Source: Chitinophagaceae bacterium UBA4407 (GTDB taxonomy: Bacteria; Bacteroidota; Bacteroidia; Chitinophagales; Chitinophagaceae). Taken from it: a DNA stretch of 64,000 nucleotides. Positions within the stretch are counted from its first letter, which is position 1, and every line of letters starts with the position of its first letter. Positions 1 to 8,899 of the stretch are shown one piece after another. The translations under genes and the position numbers were made by a program. The DNA lies in contig DGQT01000010.1 in assembly GCA_002390845.1 (NCBI GenBank), forward strand, positions 1 to 64,000, in the 5' to 3' direction. The notes below the pieces were generated by a model that did no database searches, was not told the DNA's origin, and saw only the letters and a list, made by a program, of their open reading frames with translations.

Positions 1-62
1 CTTAGGAGTTGTATAGAAGCGAAGATTATAAAAAGTAATAGCTTTAATAATAAACCATTCTC

Positions 63-3000
63 ATGGCTAGATTTATTTGGATAGATATTATCGACAAAGA
101 ATTAATAGAGCAAACGGGCAAACTTGACTTGGGTCAGTGCGGACTTAAAGAAATCCCCGAACAAGTAAAAAGTATGTCTTGGCTGAAAATATTGATTTTA
201 GGGAATAACGAGTATGCAGAAGTCAAGACTGAAAATCAATACAGTGAAAATTTTATTGATACCAACAATATAAGTTCTGTTGTAAACAATTTGAGACAAT
301 TAAAGCAATTATCCCTTAGTAAATTAAACCTTATCAGTATACCAATAATAGCCGAATGTAAAGAATTAGAATACTTAGACCTGTCTTCCAACCAAATTAA
401 GGAAATAAAAGGTTTAGAGAAATTGACTGCACTACGAATTCTTGATCTCTCACATAATCAAATTCAAAAAATAAATGGACTTGAAAATTTGTCAGTACTA
501 AATTCGTTACAACTTTCTTATAATAAAATCAGCGAGATAACTGGCCTCGAAAATTTAAAAAACCTAAATAAACTTTTTTTAAATAATAACACGATTGGTT
601 CAATTGAAGGTTTGGATGAATTGAAAGAATTGAATCGAATAGATTTATTTAGTAACCAAATAACTTTACTAACTGGTTTTGGTAAGCAAGAAAAATTAAA
701 TGCACTTTACCTGTATAGTAATCGGATAACTGAAATAAATGGGCTAGAAAATTTGAAAATGCTCAATACACTTGATTTATACGACAATGAGATTACTAAA
801 ATTGAAAACCTTGAAAATCTAACTCAATTAAGTGAACTTAGTTTGTCATACAACACAATTAAAAAAATTGAAGGCTTAGAGCATCAAAAATCTTTAACCA
901 AACTTAATCTATCTCGTAATGAAATAAGTAATATTGAAAGTTTACAGTCACTCACAAAACTTTACGATCTTAATTTATCAAGCAACAAAATTCTTAAAAT
1001 TGAATCATTTGAATTATTTCCTTTATCTCTTACTACCCTCTTTTTATATGATAATCCAATTGAAAATATCAATAAAACAGTATTTGGAAGTATTAATGAT
1101 TATAACTGTTTAAATGATTTAAAGAACTTTTTTGCTGAAGATGTCGAAGTAAATGTGCCGGAAGTAAAACTTATCCTCACTGGTAACAGTGATGTTGGCA
1201 AAACAAAATTCTGTACCTATCTTATCAAAGGGGAGTATAACACCCAAAGAAGTTCTACACATGGATTAAAAGTACATTCTTTGAAGTTAAGTAAGTCGAT
1301 AAAACGGCAATATGATTTTACTGACGATACTAAGATATACATCTGGGATTTTGGAGGTCAGGAGTATTTTCATAATACACATCAACTTTTCTTTAATCAG
1401 TCTGCAGTATATATTTTTTTATGGGAAAAAGACACCAATAAAAACCAACCGGTGTTGACAGAAATTTCTAAAGATATTAATGGCGGGAATGTAATAAACC
1501 GAGTTCTTGAACATTTTGACGCTTCTTATTGGCTTAGTAACATTCGCCACTTTGCAGAAGATGCAACTATTATCGTTGTACAAAACAAAGTAGATAACTA
1601 TCAGCAAAACAAAGAACCATTTGAATGGCTGCCTTATGAAACTGTAAAGCAATATAAATGCGGAAATCAATATCATATTAGTATTAGTAAGTCCGCAGCT
1701 AAAAACCTCAATTATTGGTATGATTTTGAAAAATTGAAATATGTAATTTTCAGTGAATTAAAAAACTTTGTATCGAAAAATAAGGAAGGGAATATTTATA
1801 ATCAAGTCCGTAAAGAAATCGAAAAAAGAAAAAAAGAAAATTATTGGAAAGCAGAAGATTTCGAAATATTCATTGATGACTTAAAAAAGAAATCATTGAG
1901 TTTAAAGGCTAAGGACATTGACAATAAACTGGTTATAGAACATTTTTGTAGACAGGGTAAAGTTTTATTTCCGTTAACTCACAACTTAGATCCGGGAAAA
2001 GTAATTTTTACTGATCCTCAATGGCTAAGCGAAAAAATTTATAAAATACTAAATGATGCAGTGTTGCAACGTAATGGTTTTTTTGATGAACAAAATTTAC
2101 AGACACTCGTGGCCAATAAAACAATCGAAAACAATCAAATTTTAAGGCAGATCATTGACCTAATGATACAATACAATATTGTTTTTTATAATGCTATTAA
2201 AAGTCAATATGTGGCACCACAATATTTACCCGAAGTACCTACAATCCATTTTTCAGAGGTAAAAAAATTATTGTTCCTCCCACAGTTGGTTATAAAGATT
2301 GATGGCTTTTTGCCAAAATCAGTGATTAATAATATTATTGCTAAGTATGCTGTTAATGATGATACTGCAGATTTTTATAAGTATGGTGTAAAAACTCAAG
2401 CTAATAAAAACATATTGCTAATTGACGCAGATTACGGGAATAAGAAAATTTATGTTTATACAGATGCTAAACATGCCATATTCATTCGAGATGTTTTTGC
2501 AAACATTATTAAAGTACTTGGGATAACTCAAAATATAAGTGAACCTATTACCATTACTGATTCTAAAATTGTTCCCGATAATGTCATTGAAAGTGACAAT
2601 GAAATCACTAATGCAGCAAGCAACAACATTTTAGTTTCAATTGACGATAAAATATTTGTGAATTGGGTAGAGTTGTGGAATAGCTATAGAAATAACCCAG
2701 ATAACGATTATTGTACAGCGGAGGATGGTAATATGGTGTTACGAAAAATGTTTGCTCCTTATTTTCTCCCTTATAATGAAGTAAAGAGTTTTAAAACCAG
2801 TGAACAAAAAAAGCCAAATAAGTTATTCATTTCTTATTCCTCAAAAAACACGGAATTTATGCGCCGTTTTGAAACGCATTTGGAACCACTTAAAAGAAAT
2901 GGTATGATTGAATTGTGGCATGACCGTATGATAGAGCCAGGTACGAAATGGGATGATTCTATTAAACAAGAAATGGGTACAGCCGATATTATAGTATTTC

Positions 3001-3263
3001 TCTTGAGTCCAGATTTTATTGCAACGAGTTATATTTTTGAATTTGAAATTCCGCAGGCTATTAAGCAAATGGAAAGCGATAATTCAAAATTATTTTTTGT
3101 TGAACTACAATCTTGTAGCTGGAATAGAACCGTTTTATCACGTTTTCAACAAACTACTGGTCCTCTTTCTGACAACAAGGGTGTTATTACTATCGGGGAG
3201 CCTTTAAAGGATACACAATGGAAATTAGTGATCGATGAGCTTGAGAAAAAAATAAAGAAATAA
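63..3263 (+). CDS. LRR-Roc-COR-TIR (Roco family) protein
   Basis: This 1066-residue protein is a bacterial Roco protein with a TIR effector tail. Residues about 80-345 are roughly a dozen SDS22-like leucine-rich repeats of 22 residues. The Roc GTPase follows: P-loop GNSDVGKT at 374-381, switch II DFGGQE at 429-434, and NKVD at 508-511. A COR-like region lies at about 590-800. The TIR domain starts near residue 918 (KLFISYSS). E995 in the FEFEIPQAI helix sits where TIR NADases carry the catalytic glutamate. There is no signal peptide or membrane segment, so it should be cytosolic. By family, LRR or COR sensing with GTP-driven dimer change could control TIR NAD cleavage, as in anti-phage or stress effectors; this is inference. 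The gene looks more AT-rich than mfd downstream, which hints at transfer. No partner gene is visible on the right; the left side is outside the window. Confidence 0.9.
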   Translation: MARFIWIDIIDKELIEQTGKLDLGQCGLKEIPEQVKSMSWLKILILGNNEYAEVKTENQYSENFIDTNNISSVVNNLRQLKQLSLSKLNLISIPIIAECKELEYLDLSSNQIKEIKGLEKLTALRILDLSHNQIQKINGLENLSVLNSLQLSYNKISEITGLENLKNLNKLFLNNNTIGSIEGLDELKELNRIDLFSNQITLLTGFGKQEKLNALYLYSNRITEINGLENLKMLNTLDLYDNEITKIENLENLTQLSELSLSYNTIKKIEGLEHQKSLTKLNLSRNEISNIESLQSLTKLYDLNLSSNKILKIESFELFPLSLTTLFLYDNPIENINKTVFGSINDYNCLNDLKNFFAEDVEVNVPEVKLILTGNSDVGKTKFCTYLIKGEYNTQRSSTHGLKVHSLKLSKSIKRQYDFTDDTKIYIWDFGGQEYFHNTHQLFFNQSAVYIFLWEKDTNKNQPVLTEISKDINGGNVINRVLEHFDASYWLSNIRHFAEDATIIVVQNKVDNYQQNKEPFEWLPYETVKQYKCGNQYHISISKSAAKNLNYWYDFEKLKYVIFSELKNFVSKNKEGNIYNQVRKEIEKRKKENYWKAEDFEIFIDDLKKKSLSLKAKDIDNKLVIEHFCRQGKVLFPLTHNLDPGKVIFTDPQWLSEKIYKILNDAVLQRNGFFDEQNLQTLVANKTIENNQILRQIIDLMIQYNIVFYNAIKSQYVAPQYLPEVPTIHFSEVKKLLFLPQLVIKIDGFLPKSVINNIIAKYAVNDDTADFYKYGVKTQANKNILLIDADYGNKKIYVYTDAKHAIFIRDVFANIIKVLGITQNISEPITITDSKIVPDNVIESDNEITNAASNNILVSIDDKIFVNWVELWNSYRNNPDNDYCTAEDGNMVLRKMFAPYFLPYNEVKSFKTSEQKKPNKLFISYSSKNTEFMRRFETHLEPLKRNGMIELWHDRMIEPGTKWDDSIKQEMGTADIIVFLLSPDFIATSYIFEFEIPQAIKQMESDNSKLFFVELQSCSWNRTVLSRFQQTTGPLSDNKGVITIGEPLKDTQWKLVIDELEKKIKK

Positions 3264-3370
3264 GTTCTTCCCGTCGTCGGAGTTGTCTACAACAATTTTA
3301 GCTTCATTAAAAGCTCCCATAAAATTATCTACTGTATAAGAATGCGATCCCGAAAAACAAGTTCAAAACA

Positions 3371-3471
3371 GGCTGCCACGCTTCGCTTAAATGTCGCCAT
3401 GAAAGAGGAACTATGAACCGAGCGTGGCAAGAGGCGATGCCCAAAGTATCTTCAGCCTGGCTCATAAAAAC
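3371..3471 (-). repeat. Intergenic repeat unit, type C (GCCACGCT ends)
   Basis: Read on the minus strand this unit has the gene-facing end TTTTTATGAGCCAGGC (3471 to 3456), then CTTGCCACGCTCGGTTC in place of the usual core, then sequence closing with AGCGTGGC-type symmetry. The arms GCCACGCT at 3375 and AGCGTGGC ending at 3428 are an 8-bp perfect inverted pair about 54 bp apart. The same GCCACGCTCGGTTC block occurs near 27822 and 55182, so it seems a distinct small element seated in the core. A false upstream GTG start for mfd (3424) lies inside it. Confidence 0.7.
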
Positions 3472-3503
3472 TCAACAAAAAACGGGGAACGGAATTTAGC
3501 AGT

Positions 3504-3511
3504 TATCTTTG
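3504..3511 (+). promoter_or_regulatory. mfd promoter -7 element
   Basis: TATCTTTG matches the Bacteroidota TAnnTTTG element exactly and lies 11 bp before the ATG at 3523. I see no clear -33 TTG. Its position makes 3523, not the GTG at 3424, the likely start, because the upstream frame would begin before the transcript. Confidence 0.6.
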
Positions 3512-3522
3512 CGCCGCAGATT

Positions 3523-6500
3523 ATGAACTTAAGTGTGTTGATGGAGCAGTATCAGAATTCGCCCCGCCTTTTTCAATTGGCGGACAGGCTGACATTTGCC
3601 GATACGCAGAAAATATTCCTTAAAAATTTATTGGGCAGCAGCGCGGAGTTTGTAGTGAGCAGTGTGTTTATGCACAAGCATTGTCAGGAGCTTAACCATT
3701 TGGTGGTATTGAACGATGCGGAGGAAGCGGCGTATTTCCACAACACTTTGGAGAATCTTACCAATGCGCTTGACCTGTTTTATTTTCCTTCTTCGTTCAA
3801 GAACCGCAAGAACTTTAAGTTGCTTAATTCGAGCCATGTAATGCTGCGCACAGAAATGCTGACCAAGTTATCTGCAGGCGGCAACCGTAAAATAATTGTT
3901 ACTTATCCCGAAGCTTTATTTGAAAAAGTGGTGTTGCCAAAAACACTGAGCGCCAATATCATCAGCATAAAAGTAAATGAAACCATCAGCCCGGATAATT
4001 TGATGGAGCTCTTTGTAATGTATGGTTTTGTGCGCACCGATTTTGTATACGAGCCGGGGCAGTTTGCTTTGCGTGGCGGTATATTGGATATTTATTCTTT
4101 CGGTAATGAAAAGCCTTACCGTGTGGAGTTGTTTGGCAATGAAGTGGACAGCATCAGGATCTTTGACCCCGAAACGCAGTTGAGCGAAAGGAAGCTGATG
4201 CAGGTAAATATTATTCCGAATGTGGAAACGCAATTCGACAGCGGTGAGAAAGTTTCGCTGCTGGAATTTTTACCAGAGAATACGATTGTGTGGCTGAAAG
4301 ACTGGGATGTAATTAAAGAAAAAATCGTTGTGCAGGAAGAAGACCTGGAAGGGTTTCTGGGTATGCTCGACGATGGTTTCCGAATGCAGAACAGCGAGGA
4401 AGATGATGATACGCAAGTAGTAAAAAATGTGAGGCGTGATGATTTTGTAAATGGCATTGCCATAGAAAAATTATTTGCGTTAAGACATATTGTGGAGTTT
4501 GGTTATAAGCCGCAACTCTCCAATTTTGAAATTGAATTTAAAACAAAAGCACAGCCGTCTTTCAACCGTCAGTTTGATTTACTGATCAAAGACTTAAAAG
4601 CTTATGAAGCTGCGAAATACAGCATTTTCATTTTTGCAGAACAGGCCAAACAATTAGAAAGGCTGAACAGTATTTTTACTGACCTGCATACAGAAATACA
4701 GTTTGTTCCGGTTGCCACTTCTATACATGAAGGCTTTATTGATGAAGATATGAAAGTGGTTTGTTATACCGATCACCAGATATTTCAACGCTATCATAAA
4801 TACCGCGTAAAGCAGGCATACAATAAAAACAAAGCACTTACTTTAAAAACACTCCGCGACCTGCAGCCGGGAGATTATGTTACACATATAGATCATGGCG
4901 TGGGTACTTACAGTGGTTTGCAGAAACTGGATGTAAACGGAAAAATACAGGAAGCGGTGCGCATCATTTACCGCGACAGCGATATTCTGTATGTGAACAT
5001 TAACTCGCTCCATAAGATTTCCAAGTTCACGGGCAAAGAAGGAACGATTCCTAAGATCAATAAACTGGGCAGCGATGTATGGAACAAGCTGAAAGAAAAG
5101 ACCAAGGTAAAAGTAAAAGAGATTGCCTTCGACCTGATAAAATTATACGCCCAACGTAAGGCCCAGCATGGCTTTGCACATTCTGCCGATACTTACATGC
5201 AAACGGAACTGGAAGCCTCTTTTATTTACGAAGACACACCAGATCAAAGTACCGCCACAGCCGATGTAAAAAGGGATATGGAAAGCCCCAGCCCCATGGA
5301 CAGGCTGGTTTGCGGCGATGTGGGTTTTGGCAAAACAGAAGTTGCTATACGCGCTGCATTTAAAAGTTGTGTTGATGGTAAACAGGCTGCCATTCTTGTA
5401 CCAACAACCATTCTTGCATTTCAGCATTATAAAACTTTCCAGGAAAGATTGAAAGGTTTTCCTGTTACGGTAGATTATATCAACAGGTTTAAATCAGCCA
5501 AAGAAAAAAAGGAAACGCTGCAAAGAGTAGAAGAAGGGAAAGTAGATATCATCATTGGCACTCATGGTTTGCTTGGCAAGGAAGTTAAGTTCAAAGACCT
5601 TGGCATTATGATCATTGATGAGGAACAAAAATTTGGTGTGGGCCATAAAGAGAAACTGAAAACATTGAAGACTAATGTGGATTGCTTAACACTCACCGCT
5701 ACACCTATACCACGTACACTTCAGTTTAGTTTAATGGGTGCAAGGGATTTGAGCATCATGAATACACCGCCACCCAACCGCCAGCCGATACAAACGGAAG
5801 TGCATGTGTTCAACGATGATTTTATTCGCGATGCCATTTACTTTGAAACAGAACGCGGTGGCCAGGTATTCTTTATTCACAACCGTGTGTTGGGTTTGGC
5901 AGAAATGGCCGGGTTAATACAAGGCCTTTGTCCCGACCTGAGCATCGGCTTTGCTCATGGTCAGTTAGAAGGCCACGAACTGGAAGAACGCATACTCGAT
6001 TTTATAGAAAAGAAATACGATGTACTGGTTTGCACCAACATCGTGGAAAGCGGTGTGGACATTGCCAATGTAAACACCATCATCATAAACAATGCACATC
6101 ATTTTGGGTTAAGCGACCTGCATCAATTGCGTGGACGTGTTGGTCGCAGCAACCGTAAAGCTTTCTGTTATTTGCTGGCACCACCCATGAGTACGTTGCC
6201 CAGCGATTCAAGAAAACGGTTGCAAACATTAGAGCAGTTCAGCGATTTGGGCAGTGGTTTCCAGATTGCCATGCGTGACCTTGATATTCGCGGCGCAGGT
6301 AATATGCTGGGCGGCGAACAAAGTGGTTTTATGGCCGAGATCGGTTTTGAAATGTACCAGAAAATTCTTGACGAAGCCATCCGCGAATTAAAACGCACAT
6401 CGTTTAAAGATTTGTTTAAAGACGAGATCAGCAAGCAGGATGATTTTGTAAGCGACTGCACCATTGATACCGACCTGGAAATACTGATACCCGATGAATA

Positions 6501-6933
6501 CGTGGAAAGTATTACCGAACGTTTATCGCTTTACACAAGGTTAGACAGTTGCGAAACTGAAGAAGACCTCGTTGCTTTTCACACAGAAATGGTTGACCGT
6601 TTTGGCCCCATACCAAAACCGGTGGAAGACTTGTTTACCACGGTTCGCTGCCGAAAACTAGCTGTGGCGCTGGGTTTCGAGAAAATGAGTTTAAAGCAGG
6701 AAATACTGCGCTGCTATTTCATCAATAAAAATGATTCCCCTTATTTCGAATCTTCCATATTTAAAAACACTTTGGAATATCTGCAAACGAGTACCAACAA
6801 AGCCCGTTTAAAACAGGTTGCCAAAAACTTTTTACTGGTGGTGGATGATATTAAAAATATGGAAGCCATGCATCGCTTTCTCAAACAGATGCACAAAGGC
6901 GTTATAAAGCCTGCGAAAGAACTTGCTGTATAA
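3523..6933 (+). CDS. mfd: Transcription-repair coupling factor Mfd
   Basis: Mfd removes RNA polymerase stalled at DNA lesions and recruits UvrA. Domains follow the family order: a UvrB-like N-terminal module, the RNA-polymerase interacting CarD-like domain (PGDYVTHIDHGVGTYSG), a RecG-like helicase pair with P-loop GDVGFGKTEVA and the Walker B variant IIDEEQKFGVGHK, and a C-terminal TRCF domain. The length from M34 of the long frame is 1136 residues, typical for Bacteroidota. I chose ATG 3523 because the preceding 33 codons read through a dispersed repeat and a promoter element lies between. The protein is cytosolic, and the next gene follows after 50 bp. Confidence 0.97.
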   Translation: MNLSVLMEQYQNSPRLFQLADRLTFADTQKIFLKNLLGSSAEFVVSSVFMHKHCQELNHLVVLNDAEEAAYFHNTLENLTNALDLFYFPSSFKNRKNFKLLNSSHVMLRTEMLTKLSAGGNRKIIVTYPEALFEKVVLPKTLSANIISIKVNETISPDNLMELFVMYGFVRTDFVYEPGQFALRGGILDIYSFGNEKPYRVELFGNEVDSIRIFDPETQLSERKLMQVNIIPNVETQFDSGEKVSLLEFLPENTIVWLKDWDVIKEKIVVQEEDLEGFLGMLDDGFRMQNSEEDDDTQVVKNVRRDDFVNGIAIEKLFALRHIVEFGYKPQLSNFEIEFKTKAQPSFNRQFDLLIKDLKAYEAAKYSIFIFAEQAKQLERLNSIFTDLHTEIQFVPVATSIHEGFIDEDMKVVCYTDHQIFQRYHKYRVKQAYNKNKALTLKTLRDLQPGDYVTHIDHGVGTYSGLQKLDVNGKIQEAVRIIYRDSDILYVNINSLHKISKFTGKEGTIPKINKLGSDVWNKLKEKTKVKVKEIAFDLIKLYAQRKAQHGFAHSADTYMQTELEASFIYEDTPDQSTATADVKRDMESPSPMDRLVCGDVGFGKTEVAIRAAFKSCVDGKQAAILVPTTILAFQHYKTFQERLKGFPVTVDYINRFKSAKEKKETLQRVEEGKVDIIIGTHGLLGKEVKFKDLGIMIIDEEQKFGVGHKEKLKTLKTNVDCLTLTATPIPRTLQFSLMGARDLSIMNTPPPNRQPIQTEVHVFNDDFIRDAIYFETERGGQVFFIHNRVLGLAEMAGLIQGLCPDLSIGFAHGQLEGHELEERILDFIEKKYDVLVCTNIVESGVDIANVNTIIINNAHHFGLSDLHQLRGRVGRSNRKAFCYLLAPPMSTLPSDSRKRLQTLEQFSDLGSGFQIAMRDLDIRGAGNMLGGEQSGFMAEIGFEMYQKILDEAIRELKRTSFKDLFKDEISKQDDFVSDCTIDTDLEILIPDEYVESITERLSLYTRLDSCETEEDLVAFHTEMVDRFGPIPKPVEDLFTTVRCRKLAVALGFEKMSLKQEILRCYFINKNDSPYFESSIFKNTLEYLQTSTNKARLKQVAKNFLLVVDDIKNMEAMHRFLKQMHKGVIKPAKELAV

Positions 6934-6983
6934 ATGTTTGGCAATTCATTTGGTTTTTCTAACTTCACTGAAACAACCAAAAC

Positions 6984-7343
6984 ATGGCAGACAATACTTT
7001 CCTGGGAACCGAAACGCTTCCCGACATTACACCTACAAGCGATGAAAAAACAATGGCTATTTTATCGCACGTGTTAACATTCGTGGCCGGTTTTTTAGCA
7101 CCATTGATCATATATCTTATTAAGAAAGATGAATCAAAATTCATTTCGGCACACGCCAAAGAATCACTCAATTTTCAGATCACTATTTTTATCGTAATCA
7201 TCGGGCTTTGCATTACCATTATTGGTATTCTACTGGTATGGGTTGTAGGTATACTGGCAATCATACTGGTTATTATTGCAACCATAAGGGCAAGTGAAGG
7301 CAAACTTTACAGGTACCCGTTCAGCATTCGATTTATAAAGTAA
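6984..7343 (+). CDS. DUF4870 domain membrane protein
   Basis: This is a 119-residue protein with a short polar N-terminus (about 24 residues) followed by hydrophobic segments: ILSHVLTFVAGFLAPLIIYLI and a long ITIFIVIIGLCITIIGILLVWVVGILAIILVIIAT stretch that probably makes two spans. The motif SAHAKESLNFQI between them is the signature of DUF4870 (Tic20-like) proteins. It is predicted to sit in the inner membrane. Its function is unknown in bacteria. It lies 50 bp after mfd and may be read with it, although nothing links the two functionally. Confidence 0.85.
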   Translation: MADNTFLGTETLPDITPTSDEKTMAILSHVLTFVAGFLAPLIIYLIKKDESKFISAHAKESLNFQITIFIVIIGLCITIIGILLVWVVGILAIILVIIATIRASEGKLYRYPFSIRFIK

Positions 7344-7586
7344 TTTTTTTGAGCCGGGCATTTGAACATGCATGAGGCATCCTTGCGTCGCACTCTTGTG
7401 CGTTCGGATTATCTTTTGAGCTTTAACACCGCTGCTGATTATTTTTACCCAGGCATTTCATACGTTCTGATTTTTTTTGAATTCAAAAAACAGTAAGCCA
7501 GCCTGCGCTATGCTGAATAGAATTACAAACGTACAAGTGTGCGACGCAAGAAAAGTTGCCATCTGTTATTTTGCCGGGCTAAAAAT
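7344..7586. repeat. Inverted repeat pair P1 (A/A)
   Basis: Left unit: TTTTTTTGAGCCGGGC begins right after the DUF4870 stop, and the core TTGCGTCGCACTCTTGTGC is at 7383. Right unit: ACGTACAAGTGTGCGACGCAAG at 7529-7550, ending GCCGGGCTAAAAA at about 7585. The two are inverted copies with about 120 bp of unrelated sequence between. A spurious ATG frame for the CAP gene (7539) starts in the right core. Confidence 0.85.
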
Positions 7587-7667
7587 TCCCTGTCTTTTTT
7601 CTCCGGAATAATTACAAAATACTTTTTTTGCGGTGGCGGGCGTTATTACGCATACAATTCCCCAAAG

Positions 7668-8444
7668 ATGCCCCTGAAAAGTATACTCCTTTTACTTATT
7701 ATTATCTGTAATTTTTTTTCGGTAACAGCACAAGAAGTAACCTGGGAAGATGCAAAACTTAACACGGCGAAAAACGCTGTTTACATGAAGCAGGATGAAA
7801 GAGAGATGATCTATGAAATAAACAGGTTGCGCTCTGATCCGCCACGTTATGCAAAACTCTTTGTTACCATTCAGCTTAAGAACGCATTAGAAGTTTATAA
7901 GGAAGACGGGCGTGGCGACAGCAGTTATTCCATTACTACATCTTACCAGGACAATAAAATCAGCAGTGTTGACACCAACTGGCATTTTTCAAACGAAGAA
8001 GAGTTGCATGCATTGCAAACATTGTATGATACGCTGATGCATTTGAAACCACTTTCAATTTTACAACCGGATGAAGGCATTTATAAAGCCTGCATAAAAC
8101 ATGCAAAGAACAGGGCGGCTGCGGGGAGTTTTGATCATATAGACACAGACGGAACCTGGCCGTGGGACAGGATTTTGAAATATTCGCCCAGGATGGAAGA
8201 GGGTAATGAAAACCTTGCTATGAATGGTAACGCCCCTGTGCGAATTATTGTTATGCAACTATTAAATGATGCAAATATTGATGGCTACGGCCATCGTTAT
8301 AATTTGCTTGACGCAAAATGGACGCATGTTGCATGCTATGCAACAAGGCCGCCTTTAATGGAGTCGAAATGGTGGATACAGAATTTCGGAAAAATAAAAG
8401 CAAATGAACCAAAGAAGAAAGTGTTGAAGGCTACGGTTCGGTAA
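7668..8444 (+). CDS. Secreted CAP/SCP-domain protein
   Basis: This is a 258-residue protein with a signal peptide (MPLKSILLLLIIICNFFSVTAQ) followed by a CAP (SCP/PR1-like) domain. Family features visible are the N-terminal EREMIYEINRLRSDP helix, the KACIKHAKNRAAAGSFDHID segment with its histidine, GNENLA, and the C-terminal HRYNLLDAKWTHVACYA block. CAP proteins are secreted; biochemical roles in bacteria are mostly unproven. The long frame opens at 7539 inside a repeat, but M44 of that frame starts the signal peptide, so I take ATG 7668. A poly-T-rich TA element at about 7620 could be a weak promoter. No operon partner is apparent. Confidence 0.85.
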   Translation: MPLKSILLLLIIICNFFSVTAQEVTWEDAKLNTAKNAVYMKQDEREMIYEINRLRSDPPRYAKLFVTIQLKNALEVYKEDGRGDSSYSITTSYQDNKISSVDTNWHFSNEEELHALQTLYDTLMHLKPLSILQPDEGIYKACIKHAKNRAAAGSFDHIDTDGTWPWDRILKYSPRMEEGNENLAMNGNAPVRIIVMQLLNDANIDGYGHRYNLLDAKWTHVACYATRPPLMESKWWIQNFGKIKANEPKKKVLKATVR

Positions 8445-8845
8445 GAAAGTTGAATAATATATTGAACGTACAATTGTGCGCCCCGGGTTCCGCGCCGCTC
8501 TTCGCATAGGCGTCAAGCTATTTTATTTATACATTGTTCAAATTCAATGCCGGCATGCTCATTGCCGCATTGCATTGTCCTTGCAGCGGCGCTGCACCCG
8601 CTTCTTTGCTGCGATATGGCTACGCCATCGCAGCAATTCCGGCTTTGCCGGAACCGAACCGGCTGAGGCACCTTATGCAAGGACGGGTATTAGAACGCAC
8701 GATGGAAATGACACTGTAAAATCTTTGAAACCCTGTACAGCAAAATGTTTCAGCTTATAGTACTGAATTTTAGCTTGATGCTCATGCGCTCGTTGGGGCA
8801 TGCGCAAGAAAAGCTTGGTGCTTATTCTTTGGCCGGGTACAAAAT
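8445..8845. repeat. Right-type repeat unit interrupted by about 325 bp of GC-rich hairpin DNA
   Basis: GAACGTACAATTGTGCG at 8464-8480 is the inner end of a right-facing unit. The remaining half, GCGCAAGAAAAGCTTGGTGC then GGCCGGGTACAAAAT, appears at about 8803-8846 and parallels the P1 right unit. The DNA between holds two hairpins: GCTGCG..ATGGC-TAC-GCCAT-CGCAGC at about 8609-8635 and TTCCGGC-TTT-GCCGGAA at about 8637-8653. I see no convincing gene here; short frames through it have no family features. Confidence 0.55.
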
Positions 8846-8878
8846 AAAATCACCTGCCTTTTATTGACAGGTGATTTT
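8846..8878 (-). terminator. Rho-independent terminator
   Basis: AAAATCACCTG and CAGGTGATTTT form an 11-bp perfect stem with an 11-nt loop, and runs of T lie on both sides. It lies 22 bp beyond the stop of the minus-strand T9SS protein and could also stop plus-strand transcription. Confidence 0.85.
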
Positions 8879-8899
8879 TATTTTACAATAATGCTGTAC

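Noticed and set aside
8476..8760. A 94-codon plus-strand frame in the 8.5-kb gap
   Set aside because: It reads across the GC hairpins and a broken repeat unit, has an unusual Arg/Ala/Cys-rich composition, and shows no start signal or family feature.
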